A stretch of 44,783 nucleotides of DNA from Penium margaritaceum (lineage: Eukaryota > Streptophyta > Zygnematophyceae > Desmidiales > Peniaceae). Shown here piece by piece: positions 31,936 to 44,783 of the stretch. Where the stretch lies: NCBI GenBank assembly GCA_023375785.1, contig SZWC01000033.1, positions 598,595 to 643,377 of the forward strand, written 5' to 3'. The translations under genes and the position numbers were made by a program. The first letter of the stretch is position 1. Each line of letters opens with the position of its first letter. Below the pieces are notes generated by a model. The model was not told the origin of the DNA, ran no database searches, and was given only the letters and a program-made list of their open reading frames with translations.

Positions 31936-34900
31936 GTCATGGTCAGTGACATATGCCTAGTTTGGTTCTTCGGTGTGCATAGTAGCCACACCGTGCCACT
32001 ACGTATTTCTAGTCGATACATAGAGTTCCCAAATCATTGTCTCTCCCTCTGACCATTTTTGACACGTGTTATCAGTTGTCAATGTTGACCACAGAGTGGA
32101 TTTATTTGGTCATAGTCAGTGACAAATGCATCCTTTGGTTGGTCACTATGCACGCTAGCCACACCGTGCTACTACTTCTTGAAGGTCTTTGTACTTGCTA
32201 GTTGATAACTAGTGTTCCCAACCCATTGTTTCTCACTTTGACCATTTTTGACTCGCGTTATGAGTTTTCAACGTTGACCACACACTGTGAAATTCTTTTG
32301 GTCATGGTTAGTGGCATATGCCTACTTTGGTTTGTCACTGTACATGGTTGTCACGCCGTTTCACTACGTACTGCAGGTCTTTGTGCTTTCTAGTTGATAG
32401 CCAGTGTTCCCAGACCATGTTATCCCCTTTGACTATCTGTGACTCTTGTTGTGAGTTGTCAACGTTGACTACATGAAGTGAAATTCTTTGGTCATGGTCA
32501 GTCACATATGCATACTTTGGTTGGTCACTGTGCATGGTAGCCACACTGTGGCAATACATATGGAAGGTCTGTGTACTTGCTAATCAATAACTTGTATTCA
32601 CAAACCATTGTTTCCCCCTCTGACCATTTGTGACTCGTGTTTTGAGTTGTCAAAGTTGACCACACATAGTGACATTCTTTGGTCATGGTCAGTGACCCAT
32701 GCCTAGTTTGGTTGGTCATTGTACATGGTAGTCACACCGTGCCACTAATTATTGAATGTCCTTGTGCTTGCTAATTGATACCTTGTGTTCCCAAACCATT
32801 GTTTCCCCCTCTAGCCATTTGTGACTCGTATTATGAGTTTTCAACATTGACCAGACACAGCGGACTTCTTTGGTCAAAGGCAGTACATATTCCTACTTTG
32901 GTCGTTCATTGTGCATCAAAACCATACCGTGCTACTACTTAATGAAGGGTCGTTGTACTTGCTAGTTGAAAACGAATATGTCGAAACCATTGTTTCCCCC
33001 TCTGACCATTTGTGACTCGTGTTATGGGTTGTGAACGTTGACCATTCATACTGAAATTCTTTGGTCATGGTCAGTGACATATGCCTAGTTTTGGTTGTTT
33101 TGTGTGCATAGTAGCCACACCGTGCCACTACGTATTGAAGTTCTTTGTCTTTTCTAGTCCATACATACGGTTCCCAAACCATTGTCTTTCCCTCTGACAA
33201 ATTGTGCCTCGTGTTATGATTTGTCAATGTTGACCACACATAGTGGACGTTTTTGTTCATAGTCAGCGACAGATGCAACATTTTGTTGGTCACTGTGCAG
33301 GCTAGCCACACCGTGCCTCTACTTGTTGACGGTGTTTGTATTTGCTAGTTGATGAATAGTGTTCCCAACCCATTCTTTCCTCCTCTGACCATTTGTGACT
33401 CGTGTTATGAGTTTTCAATGTTGACCACACACTGTGAAATTCGTTTGGTCATGGTTAGTGGCATATGCCTAGTTTGGTTTGTCATTGTACATAGTTCTTA
33501 CGTCGTGTTACTACAACCTGAAGGTCTTTGTGCTTTCTACTTGATAGCCAGTGTTCCCAAACCATTGTTACCCCCTCTGACTATGTGTGACTCTTGTTGT
33601 GAGTTGTCAACGTTGACCACATGAAGTGAAATTCTTTTGTCATGGTCAGTGACAAATGCATACTTTGGTTGGTCACTGTGCATGGTAGCCACATTGTGCC
33701 ACTACATATTGAAGGTCTTTGTACTTGCTAATCGATAACTAGTATTCATAAACCATTGTTTTTCCCTCTGACCATTTGTGACTCGTGTTATGAGTTGTCA
33801 AAGTTGACCACACATAGTGACATTCTTTGGTCATGGTCAGTGACCCATGCCTGCTCGGGTTGGTCATTGTACATCGTAGCCAAACCATGCCACTACAAAT
33901 TGAAGGTCCCTGTGTTTGCTATATGATACCTGGTGTTCCCAAACCATTGTTTTCCCCTCTGACCATTTGTGACTTGTATAATGAGTTGTCAACATGGACC
34001 ACACACAGCGGATTTCTTTGGTCAAGGGCAGTACACATGCCTACTTTGGTCGGTCACTGTGCATGGTAGCCACACCGTGCTACTACTTATTGAAGGTCGT
34101 TGTACTTGCTAGTTGAAAACTAATATTCCAAAACCATTCTTTCCCCCTCTGACCATTTGTGACTTGTGCTATGGGTTGTGAACGTTGACCACCCATACTG
34201 AAATTCTTTGGTCATGGTTAGTGCCATATGCCTAGTTTGGTTCTTCGGTTTACATAGTAGCCACACCATGCCACAACCTATTTCTCGTCGATACATAGGG
34301 TTCCCAAATCATTGTCTCTCCCTCTGACCATTTTTGACTTGTGTTATCAGCTGTCAATGTTGACCACACATAGTGGATTCATTTGGTCATAGTCAGTGAC
34401 ATATGCATTATTTGGTTGGTTACTATGCATGCTGGCCACACCGTGCCACTACTTCTTGAAGGTCTTTGTACTTGCTAGTTGACAACTAGTCTTCCCAACC
34501 CATTGTTTCCCACTCTGACCATTAGTGACATGTGTTCTGAGGTTTCAACGTTGACCACACAGTGTGAAGTTCTTTTGGTCATGGTTAGTGGCATATGCCT
34601 ACTTTGGTTTGTCACTGTACATGGTTGCCATGCCGTGTTACTACGTACTATAGGTCTTTGTGCTTTCTAGTTGATAGCTAGTGTTCCCAGACCATTGTTA
34701 CCCCCTCTGACTATCTGTGACTCTTGTTGTGAGTTGTCAACATTGACTACATGAAGTGAAATTCTTTGGTCATGGTCAGTCACATATGCATACATTGGCT
34801 GGTCACTATGCATGGTAGCCACACTGTGCCACTACATATGGAAGGTCTGTGTACTTGCTATTCGATAACTAGTATTCACAAACCATTGTTTACCCCTCTG

Positions 34901-37900
34901 ACCATTTGTGACTCGTGTTTTGAGTTGTCAAAGTTGACCACACATAGTGACATTCTTTGGTCATGGTCAGTGACCCATGCCTAGTTTGGTTGGTCATTGT
35001 ACATGGTAGCCACACCGAGCCACTAATTATTGAATGTCCTTTTGCTTGCTAGTTGATACCTGGTGTTCCCAAACCATTGTTTTCCCCTCTCACCATTTAT
35101 GACTCGTATCATGAGTTTTCAACGTTGACCACACATAGCGGACTTCTTTGGTCAAAGGCAGTACATATGCCTACTTTGGTCGTTCATTGTGCATGGTATT
35201 AATACCGTGCTACTATTAATTGAAGGTCTTTATACTTGCTAGTTGAAAACTAATATTCCGAAACCATTGTTTCCCCCTCTGACCATTTGTGACTCGTGTT
35301 ATGGGTTGTGAACGTTGACCACCCATAGTGAAATTCTTTGGTCATGGTCAGTGACATATTCCTAGTTTGGTTGTTCGGTGTGCATAGTAGCCATACCATG
35401 CCACTACGTATTGAAGTTCTTTGTTCTTTCTAGTCGATACATAGGGTTCCCAAGCCATTGTCTCTCCCTTTGACCAATGTTGACTCGTGTTATGATTTGT
35501 CAATGTTGACCACACATAGTGGATTTTCTTGGTCATAGTCAATGACGAATGCAATATTTGGTTGGTCACTATGCACGCTAACCACACCGTGCCTCTATTT
35601 GTTGAAGATGTTTGTACTTGCTAGTTGATAAATAGTGTTCCCAACCCATTCTTTCCCCCTCTGACCATTTGTGTCTCGTGTTATGAGTTTTCAATGTTGA
35701 CAACACACTGTGAAATTCGTTTGGTCATGGTTAGTGGCATATGCCTAGTTTGGTTTGTCACTATACATGGTTGTTACGCCGTGTTACTACGTACTGAAGG
35801 TCTTTGTGCTTTCTAGTTGATAGCCAGTATTTCAAAACCATTGTTATCCCCTCTGACTATGTGTGACTCTTGTTGTGAGTTGTCAACGTTGACCACATGA
35901 AGTGAAATTCTTTCGTCACGGTCAGTGACATATCTATACTTTGGTTGGTCAGTGTGCATGGTAGCCATACTGTGCCAATACATATTGAAGGTCTTTGTAC
36001 TTGATAATCGATAACTAGTATTCACAAACCATTGTTTTCCCCTTTGACCATTTGTGACTCGTGTTATGAGTTGTCAAAGGTGACCACACATAGTGACATT
36101 CTTTGGTCATGGTCAGTGTCCCATGCCTACTTTGGTTGGTTATTGCACATCGTAGCAACACCATGCCGCTACATATTGAAGGTCCTTGAGCTTGCTAGTT
36201 GATACGTGGTGTTTCGAAACCATTGTTTTCCTCTCTGACCATTTGTGACTTGCATTATGGGTTGTCAACTTGGACCACACACAGCGGATTTCTTTGGTCA
36301 TGGGCAGTACACATGCCTACTTTGGTCGGTCATTGTGCATGGTAGCCACACTGCAATACTACTTATTGAAGGTCGTTGGACTTGCTAGTTGAAAACTAAT
36401 ATACCGAAACCATTGTTTCCTCCTTTAACCATTTGTGACTCCTGTTATGGGTTGTGAACGTTGACCACCCATACTGATATTATTTGGTCATGGTCAGTGA
36501 CATATGCCTAGTTTGGTTGTTTGGTGTGCATCGTAGCCATACCATGCTACTACGTATTGAAGTTCTTTTTCCTTTCTAGTTGATACATAGGGTTTCCAAA
36601 ACCAGTGTCCTTCCCTCTGACCATTTGTGACTCGTGTCATGAGTTGTCAATGTTGAACACAAGTAGTAAACTTTCTTGGTCATAGTCAGTGACATATGCA
36701 TCCTTTGGTTGGTCACTGTGTACGCTAGCCACACCGTGCCACTTCTTGTTGAAGGTCTTTGTACGTGCTAGTTCATAACTAGTGTTCCCAACCCTTTTTT
36801 TCCCCCTTTGACCATTTGTGACTCGTGTTACAAGTTTTCAACGTTGACCACACACTGTGAAATTGTTTTGGTCATGGTTAGTGGCATATGCCTACTTTGG
36901 TTTGTCACTGTACATGGTTGCCATGCCGTGTCATTACGTACTGAAGGTCTTTGTACTTTCTAGTTGATAGCCAATGTTCCCAAACAATTTTCACCCCCTC
37001 TGACTATCTGTGACTCTTGTTGTGATTTGTCAACGTTGACCACATGACGGGAAATTCTTTGATCATGGTCAGTGACATATGCATGTTTTGGTTGGTCACT
37101 GTGCATGGTAGCCACAGTCTGCCACTACATATTGAAGGTCTGTGTAGTTGTTGATTGAAAACCAGTATTCACAAACCATTGTTTCCCCCTCTAACCATTT
37201 GTGACTCGTGTTATGAGTTGTAAAAGTTGACCACACATAGTGACATTCTTTGGTCATGGTCAGTGACACATGCCTACTTTGATTGGTCATTGTACATGGT
37301 AGCCACACCGTGCCACTTCTTATTGAAGGTCCTTGTGCTTGCTAGTTGATGCCTGGTGTTCCCAAACCAGTGTTTCCGCCTCTGCCATTTGTAACTCGTA
37401 TTATGAGTTTTCAACGTTGACCACACATAGCGGATTTCTTTGGTAAAAGGCAGTACATATGCCTACTTTGGTCGTTCACTGTGCAAGGTAGCCACACCGT
37501 GCTACTACTTATTGAAAGTTGTTGTACTTGCTAGTTGAAAACTAATATTCTGAAACCATTGTTTTCCCCCTTCTACCATTCATGACTGGTGTTATGGGTT
37601 GTGAACGTTGATCACCCATACTGAACTTCTTTGATCATGGTCAGTGACATATGCCTAGTTTGGTTGTTCGGTGTGCATAGCAGGCACACCGTGCTACTAC
37701 GTATTGAAGTTGTTTGTCCTTTCTAGTCGATACATAGGGTTCTCAAACCATTGTCTCTCCCTCTGACCATTTGTGACTCGTGTTATGAGTTGTCAATGTT
37801 GACCACACATAGTGGATTTCCTTGGTCATAGTCAGTGACATATGCATCCTTTGGTTGGTCACTATGCACGCTAGCCACACCGTTTCTCTACTTGTTCAAG

Positions 37901-40889
37901 GTTTTTGTACTTGCTAGTTGATAACTAGTGTTCCCAACCCATTGTTTCCCCCTCTGACCATTTGTGATTCGTGTTATGAGTTTTCAACGTTGACCACACA
38001 CTGTGAAATTGTTTTGGTCATGGTTCGTGGCATATGCCTAATTTGGTTTGTCACTGTACATGGTTGCCATGCCGTGTCACTACGTACTAAAGGTCTTTGT
38101 ACTTTCTAGTTGATAGCCAGTGTTCCAAAACAATTTTTACCTCCTTCGACTATCTGTGACTCTTGTTGTGATTTTTCAACGTTGACCACATGACGGGAAA
38201 TTCTTTGGTCATGGTCAGTGACATATGCATGTTTTGGTTGATCACTGTGCATGGTAGCCACACTGTACCACCACATATTGAATGTCTCTGTACTTGCTAA
38301 TTGATAACTAGTATTCACAAACCATTGTTTTCCCCTCTGACCATTTGTGACTCGTGTTATGAGTTATCAACGTTGACCACACATAGTGACATTCTTTGGT
38401 CATGGTCAGTTACACATGCGTACTTTGGTTGGTCATTGTACATGGTAGCCATAGCATGCCACTACAGATTGAGGATCCCTATGCTTGCTAGTTGATACCT
38501 GGTGTTCCCAAACCATTGTTTCCCCATCTGACCATTTGTGACTCGTGTTATGAGTTGTCAACGTTGACCACACACAGCGGATTTCCTTGGTCAAAGGCTG
38601 TACATATGCTTACTTCGGTTGTGCATGTTAGCCACACCGTTCTACTACTTCTTGAAGGTAACTGTACTTGCTAATTGAAAACTAATATTCCGAAACCATT
38701 GTTTCCCCATCTGATCATTTGTCACTCGTGTTATGGGTTGTGAACGTTTACCACCTATACTGAAATTCTATGGTCATGGTCAGTGACATATGTTTAGTTT
38801 GGTTGTTCGGTGTGCATAGTAGCAACACCGTAGCACTACATATTTCTTGTCGATACATAGGTTTCCCAAACCATTGTCTCTCCCTCTGACCATTTTTGAC
38901 TCGTGTTATCAGTTGTCAATGTTGACCACACATAGTGGACTTCTTTGGTCATAGTCAGTGACATATGCATCATTTGGTTGGTCACTATGAATGCTAGCCT
39001 CACCGTGCCACTACTTGTTGAAGTTCTTTTACTTGCTAGTTAAAAACTAGTGTTCCCAACCATTGTTTCCCACTCTGACCATTTGTGACTTGTTTTATGA
39101 GTTTTCAACGTTGACCACACATTATGAAATTATTTTGGTCATGGTTAGTGGCATATGCCTACTTTGGTTTGTCACTGTTCATGGTTGCCACGTCGTGCCA
39201 CTACGTAATGCAGGTCTTTGTGCTTTCTAAATGATAGCCAGTGTTTTCAAAGCATTGTTACCCCCTCTGACTATCTATGACTCTTGTTGTGAGTTGTCAA
39301 CGTTGACCACATGAAGTGAAATTCTTTGGTCATTCTCAGTGACATATGCATACTTTGGTTGGTCACTGTGCATGGTAGCCACACTGTGCCACTACATATG
39401 GAAGGTTTGTGTTCTTGCTAATCCATAACTAGTATTCACAAACCATTGTTTCCCCCTCTGACCATTTGTGACTCGTGTTATGAGTTGTCAAAGTTGACAA
39501 CACATAGTGATATTCTTTGGTCATGGTCAGTGACACATGCCTACTTTGGTTGGTCATTGTACATGGTAGCCACACCGTGCCACTACTTATTGAATGTCCT
39601 TTTGCTTGTTATTTGATACCTGGTGTTCCCAAACCATTGTTTCCCCCCCTGACCCTTTGTGACTCGTATTATGAGTTGTCAACGTTAGCCACACACAGCG
39701 GATTTATTTGGTCAGAGGCAGTACATATGCCTACTTTTGTCGGTCATTGTGCATGGTAGCTACTCCGTGCTACTATGAATTGAAGGTCGTTGTACTTGCT
39801 AGTTGAAAAATAACATCTCAAAACCATTGTTTCCCCCTCTGACCATTTGTGACTTGTGTTATGGATTGTGAATGTTGACCACCCATACTGAGATTTGTTT
39901 GTCATTGTCAGTTACATATGCCTAGTTTGGTTGTGGTTGGTGTGCATAGTAGTCATACCGTGCTACTACGTATTGAATTTCTTTGTCCTTTCTGGTCAAT
40001 TCATAGGGTTCACAAACCATTGTCCCTCCCTCTGACCATTTGTGACTCGTGTTATGGGTTGTCAATGTTGACCACGCATAGTGGAATTCTTTTGGTCATA
40101 GTCAGTAAAGTATGCATCCTTTGGTTGGTCAGTATGCACGCTAGCCACACTATGCCACTACTTGTTGAAGGTATTTGTAATTGCTAGATGAAAACTAGTG
40201 TGCCCAGCCCATTGTTTCCCCCTCTGATAACTTGTGACGCGTGTTATGAGTTTTCAACGTTGATCACACACTGTGACGTCCGTTTGGTGATGGTTTGTGG
40301 CATATGCCTACTTTGGTTTGTCATTTTATATGGTTTCCATGCCGTGTCACTACGTACTAAACGTTTTTGTGCTTTCTAGTTCATAGCCAGTGTTCCCAAA
40401 CCATTGTTATCCCCTCTGACTACTGGTGACTCTTGTTGTGAGTTGTCAACGTTGACCACATGAAGTAAAATGCTTTGGTCATGGTTAGTGACATATGCAT
40501 ATTTTGGTTGGTCACTGTGCATGATAGCCACACTATGCCACTACATATTGAAGATCTTTGTACTTGCTAATTGATAACTAGTATTCACAAACCATTGTTT
40601 CCCCCACTGACCATTTGTGACTCGTGTTATGAGTTGTCGAAGTTGAGCACACATAGTAACACTCTTTGGGCATGGTCAGTGACACATGCCTACTTTGGTT
40701 GGTCAATGTACATGGTAGCCATACTGTGCCACTACTTATTGAAGGTCCCTCTGCTTGCTAGTTGATACCTGGTGTTCCAAATCCATTTTTTCCCCTCTGA
40801 CCATTTGTGAGTTGTTTTATGAGTTGTAAATGTTGACCACACACAGCGGACTTATTTGGTCAAAGGCAGTACATATGCCTACTTTGGTC

Positions 40890-40975
40890 AGTCATTGTGC
40901 ATGGTAGCCACACTGTGCCACTACTTGTTGAAGGTCATTGTACTTGCCAATTGATAACCAGTGTTCCCAACCCAT
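40890..40975 (-). other. Two-monomer deletion junction (E' to B')
   Basis: Class E' (TACTTTGGTCAGTCATTGTG) passes directly to class B' (GATAACCAGTGTTCCCAACC) and D' and C' are missing. The spacing between consecutive class B' monomers falls to about 764 bp, that is 1147 minus two monomers. The monomer phase is kept. Confidence 0.8.
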
Positions 40976-41236
40976 TGTTTCCCCCCTCTGACCATTTGGG
41001 ACTTGTGTCATGAGTTTTCAACGTTGAACACACACTGTGAAATTCTTTTGGTCATGGTAAGTGGCATATGCCTACTTTGGTTTGTCACTGTACTGGGTTT
41101 CCACGCCGTGTCACTAGGTACTGAAGGTCTTTGTGCTTTCTAGTTGATAGCCAGTGTTCCCAAACCATTGTTACCCCCTCTGACTATCTGTGACTCTTGT
41201 GAGTTGTCAACGTTGACCACATGAAGTGAAATTCTT

Positions 41237-41484
41237 TGGTCATGGTCAATGACATATGCATACTTTGGTTGGTCACTGTCCATGGTAGCCACACTGTGCC
41301 AGTACATATGGAAGGTCTTTGTACTTGCTGATGGATAACTAGTATTCAGAAACCATTGTTTCCCCCTCTGACCATTTGTAACTCGTGTTATGAGGTGTCA
41401 AAGTTGACCACACATAGTGACATTCTTTGGTCACGGTCAGTGACACATGCCTACTTTGGTTGGTCATTGTACATGGTAGCCACA
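41237..41484 (-). repeat. Copy 1 of a 246-bp identical block (copy 2 at 44538-44783)
   Basis: From TTTGGTCATGGTCAATGACA onward, both places read the same to the last base of the window. They share rare variants (CTGTCCATGGTAGCC, GCCAGTACATATGG, GCTGATGGATAACTAGTATT, GTCACGGTCAGTG). The offset is 3301 bp. Just upstream they differ (GAAATTCTTTGG versus GAAATGCTTTGG). Either a recent block duplication or conversion, or an assembly overlap at a contig end. Confidence 0.85.
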
Positions 41485-42007
41485 CTGTGCCATTGCCTAT
41501 TAAAGGTCTCTGTGCTTGCTAGTTGACTTATGGTGTTCCCAAACCATTCTTTTCCACTCTGACCATTTGTGACTTGTATTTTGAATTGTCAACATTGACC
41601 ACACACAGCGGATTTCTTTGGTCCAAGGCAGTACATATGCTTGCTTTTGTTGGTCATTTTGCATGGTAGCCACACTGTGCTACTACTTATTCAAGGTCGT
41701 TGTACTTGCTAGTTGAAAACAAATATTCCGAAACCATTGTTCCCCCCTCTGACCGTTTGTGACTTGTGTTATGGGCTGTGAACGTTGACCACCCATACTG
41801 AAATTCTTTGGTTATGGTCAGTGACATATGCCTAGTTTGGTTGTTTGGTGTGCATTGTAGCCACACTGTGCCACTACGTATTGAACTTCTTTTTCCATTC
41901 TAGTCGATACACAGGGTTCCCAAACCATTGTCTCTCACTCTGACCATTTCTGATTCTTTTTATGAGTTGTCAGTGTTGACCACACATAGTGGACTTCTTT
42001 GATCATA

Positions 42008-42045
42008 GTCAGTGACGTATACATCACAACTTTGACCACACACTG
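42008..42045 (-). other. Satellite deletion junction inside the core (C' to B')
   Basis: Class C' is broken at GTCAGTGACGTATACATC and continues as the class B' core ACAACTTTGACCACACACTG. Roughly one monomer spanning the end of C' and the start of B' is missing, and the usual GTTTTCAACGTTGACC is altered at the join. Confidence 0.75.
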
Positions 42046-44783
42046 TGAAATTGTTTTGATCATGGTTAGTGGCATATGCCTACTTTGGTTTGTCACTATA
42101 CATGGTTGCCACGACGTGTCACTACGTACTGAAGGTCTTCTTGATTTCTAGTTGATAGCCAGTGTTCCCAAACCATTGTTACCCCCTCTAACTATTTGTA
42201 ACTCTTGTTGTGAGTTGTCTACGTTGACCACATGAAGTGAAATTATTTTGTCATGGTCAGTGACATATGCACACTCTGGTTAGACATTGGGAATGGTAAC
42301 CACACTGTGCCACTACATATTAAAGGTCTTTGTACTTGCTAATCGATAACTAGTATTCACACACCATTGTGTTCCCCTTTGACGTTTTGTGACTCATGTT
42401 ATGAGTTGTGAAGGTTGACCACACATAGTGACATTCGTTGGTCATGGTCAGTGACACATGCCTACTTTGCTTGGTCATTGTACATGGTAGCCAGACCGTG
42501 CCACTACTTATTGAAGGTCAATGTGCTTGCTAGTTGATACCTTGTGTTCCCAAACCATTGTTTCCTCCACAGACCATTTGTGACTCGTATTATGAGCTGT
42601 CAATGTTGACCACACATAGCGGATTTCCCTGGTAAAAGGCAGTACATATGCCTACTTTGGTCAGTCATTGTGCACGGTAGCCACACCGTGTTATTACTTA
42701 TTGGATGTCGTTGTACTTGCTAGTTGAGAACAAATATTTTGAAACCATTGCATCCCCCTGTGACCATTTTTGACTCGTGTTATGGGTTGTGAACGTTGAC
42801 CACCCATATTGAAATTCCTTGGTCAGGGTCAGTGACACATGCCTAGTTTGGTTGTTTTGTGTGCATAGTAGCCACACCGTGCCACTATGTATTCAAGGTC
42901 TTTTTCCTTTTTAGTCAATAAATAGGGTTCCCCAACCATTGTCTCTCCCTCTGACCATTTGTGACTCGTGTTATGAGTTGTCAATGTTGACCACACATAG
43001 TGGACTTCTTTGGTCATTGTCTGTGACATATGCATCCTTTGGTTGGTCACTGTGCTGACTAGCTATATTGTACCACTACTTGTTGAAGGTCTTTGTACTT
43101 GCTAGTTGATAACTAGTATTCCCAACCCATTGTTTCCCCCTTTGACCATTCGCGACTCGTGTTATGAGGTTTCAACGTTGACCATACAATATGAGATTGG
43201 TTTGCTCATGGTCAGTGGCATATGCCTACTTTGGTTTGTCATTGTACATGGTTGTCACGCCATGTCACTGCGTACTGAGGATCCTTTTCCTTTCTAGTCG
43301 ATAGTAAGTGTTCTCAAACCATTGTTACCCCCTCTACCTATCTGTGACTCTTGTTGTGCGTTGTCAGCGTTGACCACATGAAGTGAAGTTATTTGGTCAT
43401 GTTCAGTCACATCCATACTTTGGTTGGTCAGTGTGCCTGGTAGCCACATTGTGCCACTACACATTGTAGGTCTTTGTACTTGCTTATTGATAACTTGTAT
43501 TCACAAACACTTTTTTCCCCCTCTGACCATTCGTGACTCGTGTTATGAGCTGTCAAAGTCGACCACACAAAGTGACATTCTTTGGTCATGGTCAGTGAAA
43601 CATGGCTACTTTGGTTGATCATTGTACATTGTAGCAACACGGTTCCACTACTTGTTGAAGGTCCTTGTGCTTGCTAGTTGATACATGGTGTTCCCAAACC
43701 ATTTCTTACCCATCTGACCAGTTGTGACTCGTTTTATGAGTTGTCAACGTTGACCACACACAGCGGATTTCCTTGGTCAAAGGCAGTACATGTGCCTACT
43801 TTGGTCGGTCATTGTGCATGGTGGCCACACTGTGCTACTACTTATTAAAGGTCGTTGTACTTGCTACTTGAAAACAAATATTCTGAAACCATTGTTTCGC
43901 CCTCAGACCATTTGTGACTCGTGTTATGGGTTGTGAACGTTGACCACCCATACTGAAAACGTTTGGGTATGGTCAGTGACATATGCCTAGTTTGGTTATT
44001 CGGTGTGCATAGTAGCCACACCGTGCCACTACGTATTGAAGTTCTTTGTCCTTTCTAGTTGATACATAGGGTTCCCAAACCATTGTCTCGCCCTTTGACC
44101 ATTTGTGACTCGTGTTATGAGTTGTCAATGTTGACCACACATAGTGGGCTTCTTTGGTCGTAATCAGTGACGTATGCATCTTTTGGTTGGTCACTGTGCA
44201 CGCTAGCCACACTCTACCACTACTTGTTGAAGGTCTTTGTACTTGCTAGTTGAAAACTAGTGTTAACAACCCATTGTTTCCCCCTCTGACCATTTGTGAT
44301 TTGTGTTATGAGTTTTCAACGTTGACCACACACTCTGAAATTATTTTGGTCATGGTCAGTGGCATATGCCTACTTTGGTTTATCACTGTACATGGTTGCC
44401 ACGCCTTGTCACTGCGTACTGAAGGTCTTTGTGCTTTGTAGTTGATAGCCAGTGTTCCCACACCATTGTTACCCCCTGCGGCTATATGTGACTCTTTTTG
44501 TGAGTTGTCAACGTTCACCACATGAAGTGAAATGCTTTGGTCATGGTCAATGACATATGCATACTTTGGTTGGTCACTGTCCATGGTAGCCACACTGTGC
44601 CAGTACATATGGAAGGTCTTTGTACTTGCTGATGGATAACTAGTATTCAGAAACCATTGTTTCCCCCTCTGACCATTTGTAACTCGTGTTATGAGGTGTC
44701 AAAGTTGACCACACATAGTGACATTCTTTGGTCACGGTCAGTGACACATGCCTACTTTGGTTGGTCATTGTACATGGTAGCCA

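Larger units (their letters stand above)
31936..44783 (-). repeat. Tandem satellite array, same six-class HOR, inverted orientation
   Basis: The sequence is the reverse complement of the left array. Read on the plus strand, classes come as D', C', B', A', F', E', so on the minus strand the order A to F is kept. Class B' landmarks (GTTCCCAACCCATTG) recur near 32214, 33361, 34490 and 35637, a spacing of 1130-1147 bp. About 67 monomers (roughly 11 HOR units) reach the window end, where the array continues. Class A here has CAACGTTGACAACTCACAAC followed by AAGAGTCACAG, unlike the left array, and class D has AATATTAGTTTTCAACTAGC with fewer changes. The two arrays are therefore sister variants and not recent copies. 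No supported genes. Confidence 0.96.

Noticed and set aside
21958..31945. Simple target-site duplication around the whole island
   Set aside because: The left flank ends GTGGTC and the right flank starts GTCATGG; no shared 5-mer in the expected orientation, and the flanking arrays are inverted.
32202..44441. Recurring plus-strand frames of 60-90 codons in the right array
   Set aside because: These are the same satellite frames seen on the other strand because the array is inverted; no gene support.

Overview
The window looks like repeat-rich heterochromatin from a streptophyte (land plant or charophyte alga) nuclear genome. The reasons are a megabase-style satellite with a near-nucleosomal monomer, Ty3/gypsy pol with a C-terminal chromodomain, and plant-type Ty1/copia gag and pol. 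The species cannot be fixed from sequence alone; a charophyte such as Chara is possible. I see no host protein-coding gene.

Layout. (1) 1-3530 is a block of two LTR-retrotransposon remnants: a minus-strand Ty1/copia gag with its upstream leader or LTR (1 to about 1110), and a plus-strand Ty3/gypsy 3' end (integrase, chromodomain, polypurine tract and a 793-bp LTR). (2) 3531-21967 is a head-to-tail satellite array of about 191-bp monomers on the plus strand. It is organised as a six-monomer higher-order repeat (HOR), classes A-B-C-D-E-F here, with a period of 1147 bp. (3) 21968-31935 is a 10-kb retroelement island on the minus strand: a copia LTR and 3' two-thirds of copia pol, joined near 25292 to a gypsy gag-protease-RT segment, then its upstream region with short ORFs and a CA microsatellite. 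(4) 31936-44783 is the same six-class satellite in the opposite orientation (order D'-C'-B'-A'-F'-E'), with its own class-specific variants, running off the window end.

How it fits together. The retroelements are all non-autonomous: truncations, frameshifts, lost catalytic residues and in-frame stops that are all TAG. The satellite shows active homogenisation, with exact one-monomer and near-exact two-monomer duplications, two-monomer deletions, and breakpoints concentrated in one conserved core. Three of the four single-base N positions sit between near-identical flanking copies of 335, 227 and 262 bp, which looks like unmerged contig overlaps and not biology. The most interesting biological signals are the satellite orientation switch across the island, the palindromic GTCAACGTTGAC core, and the copia/gypsy chimeric junction.
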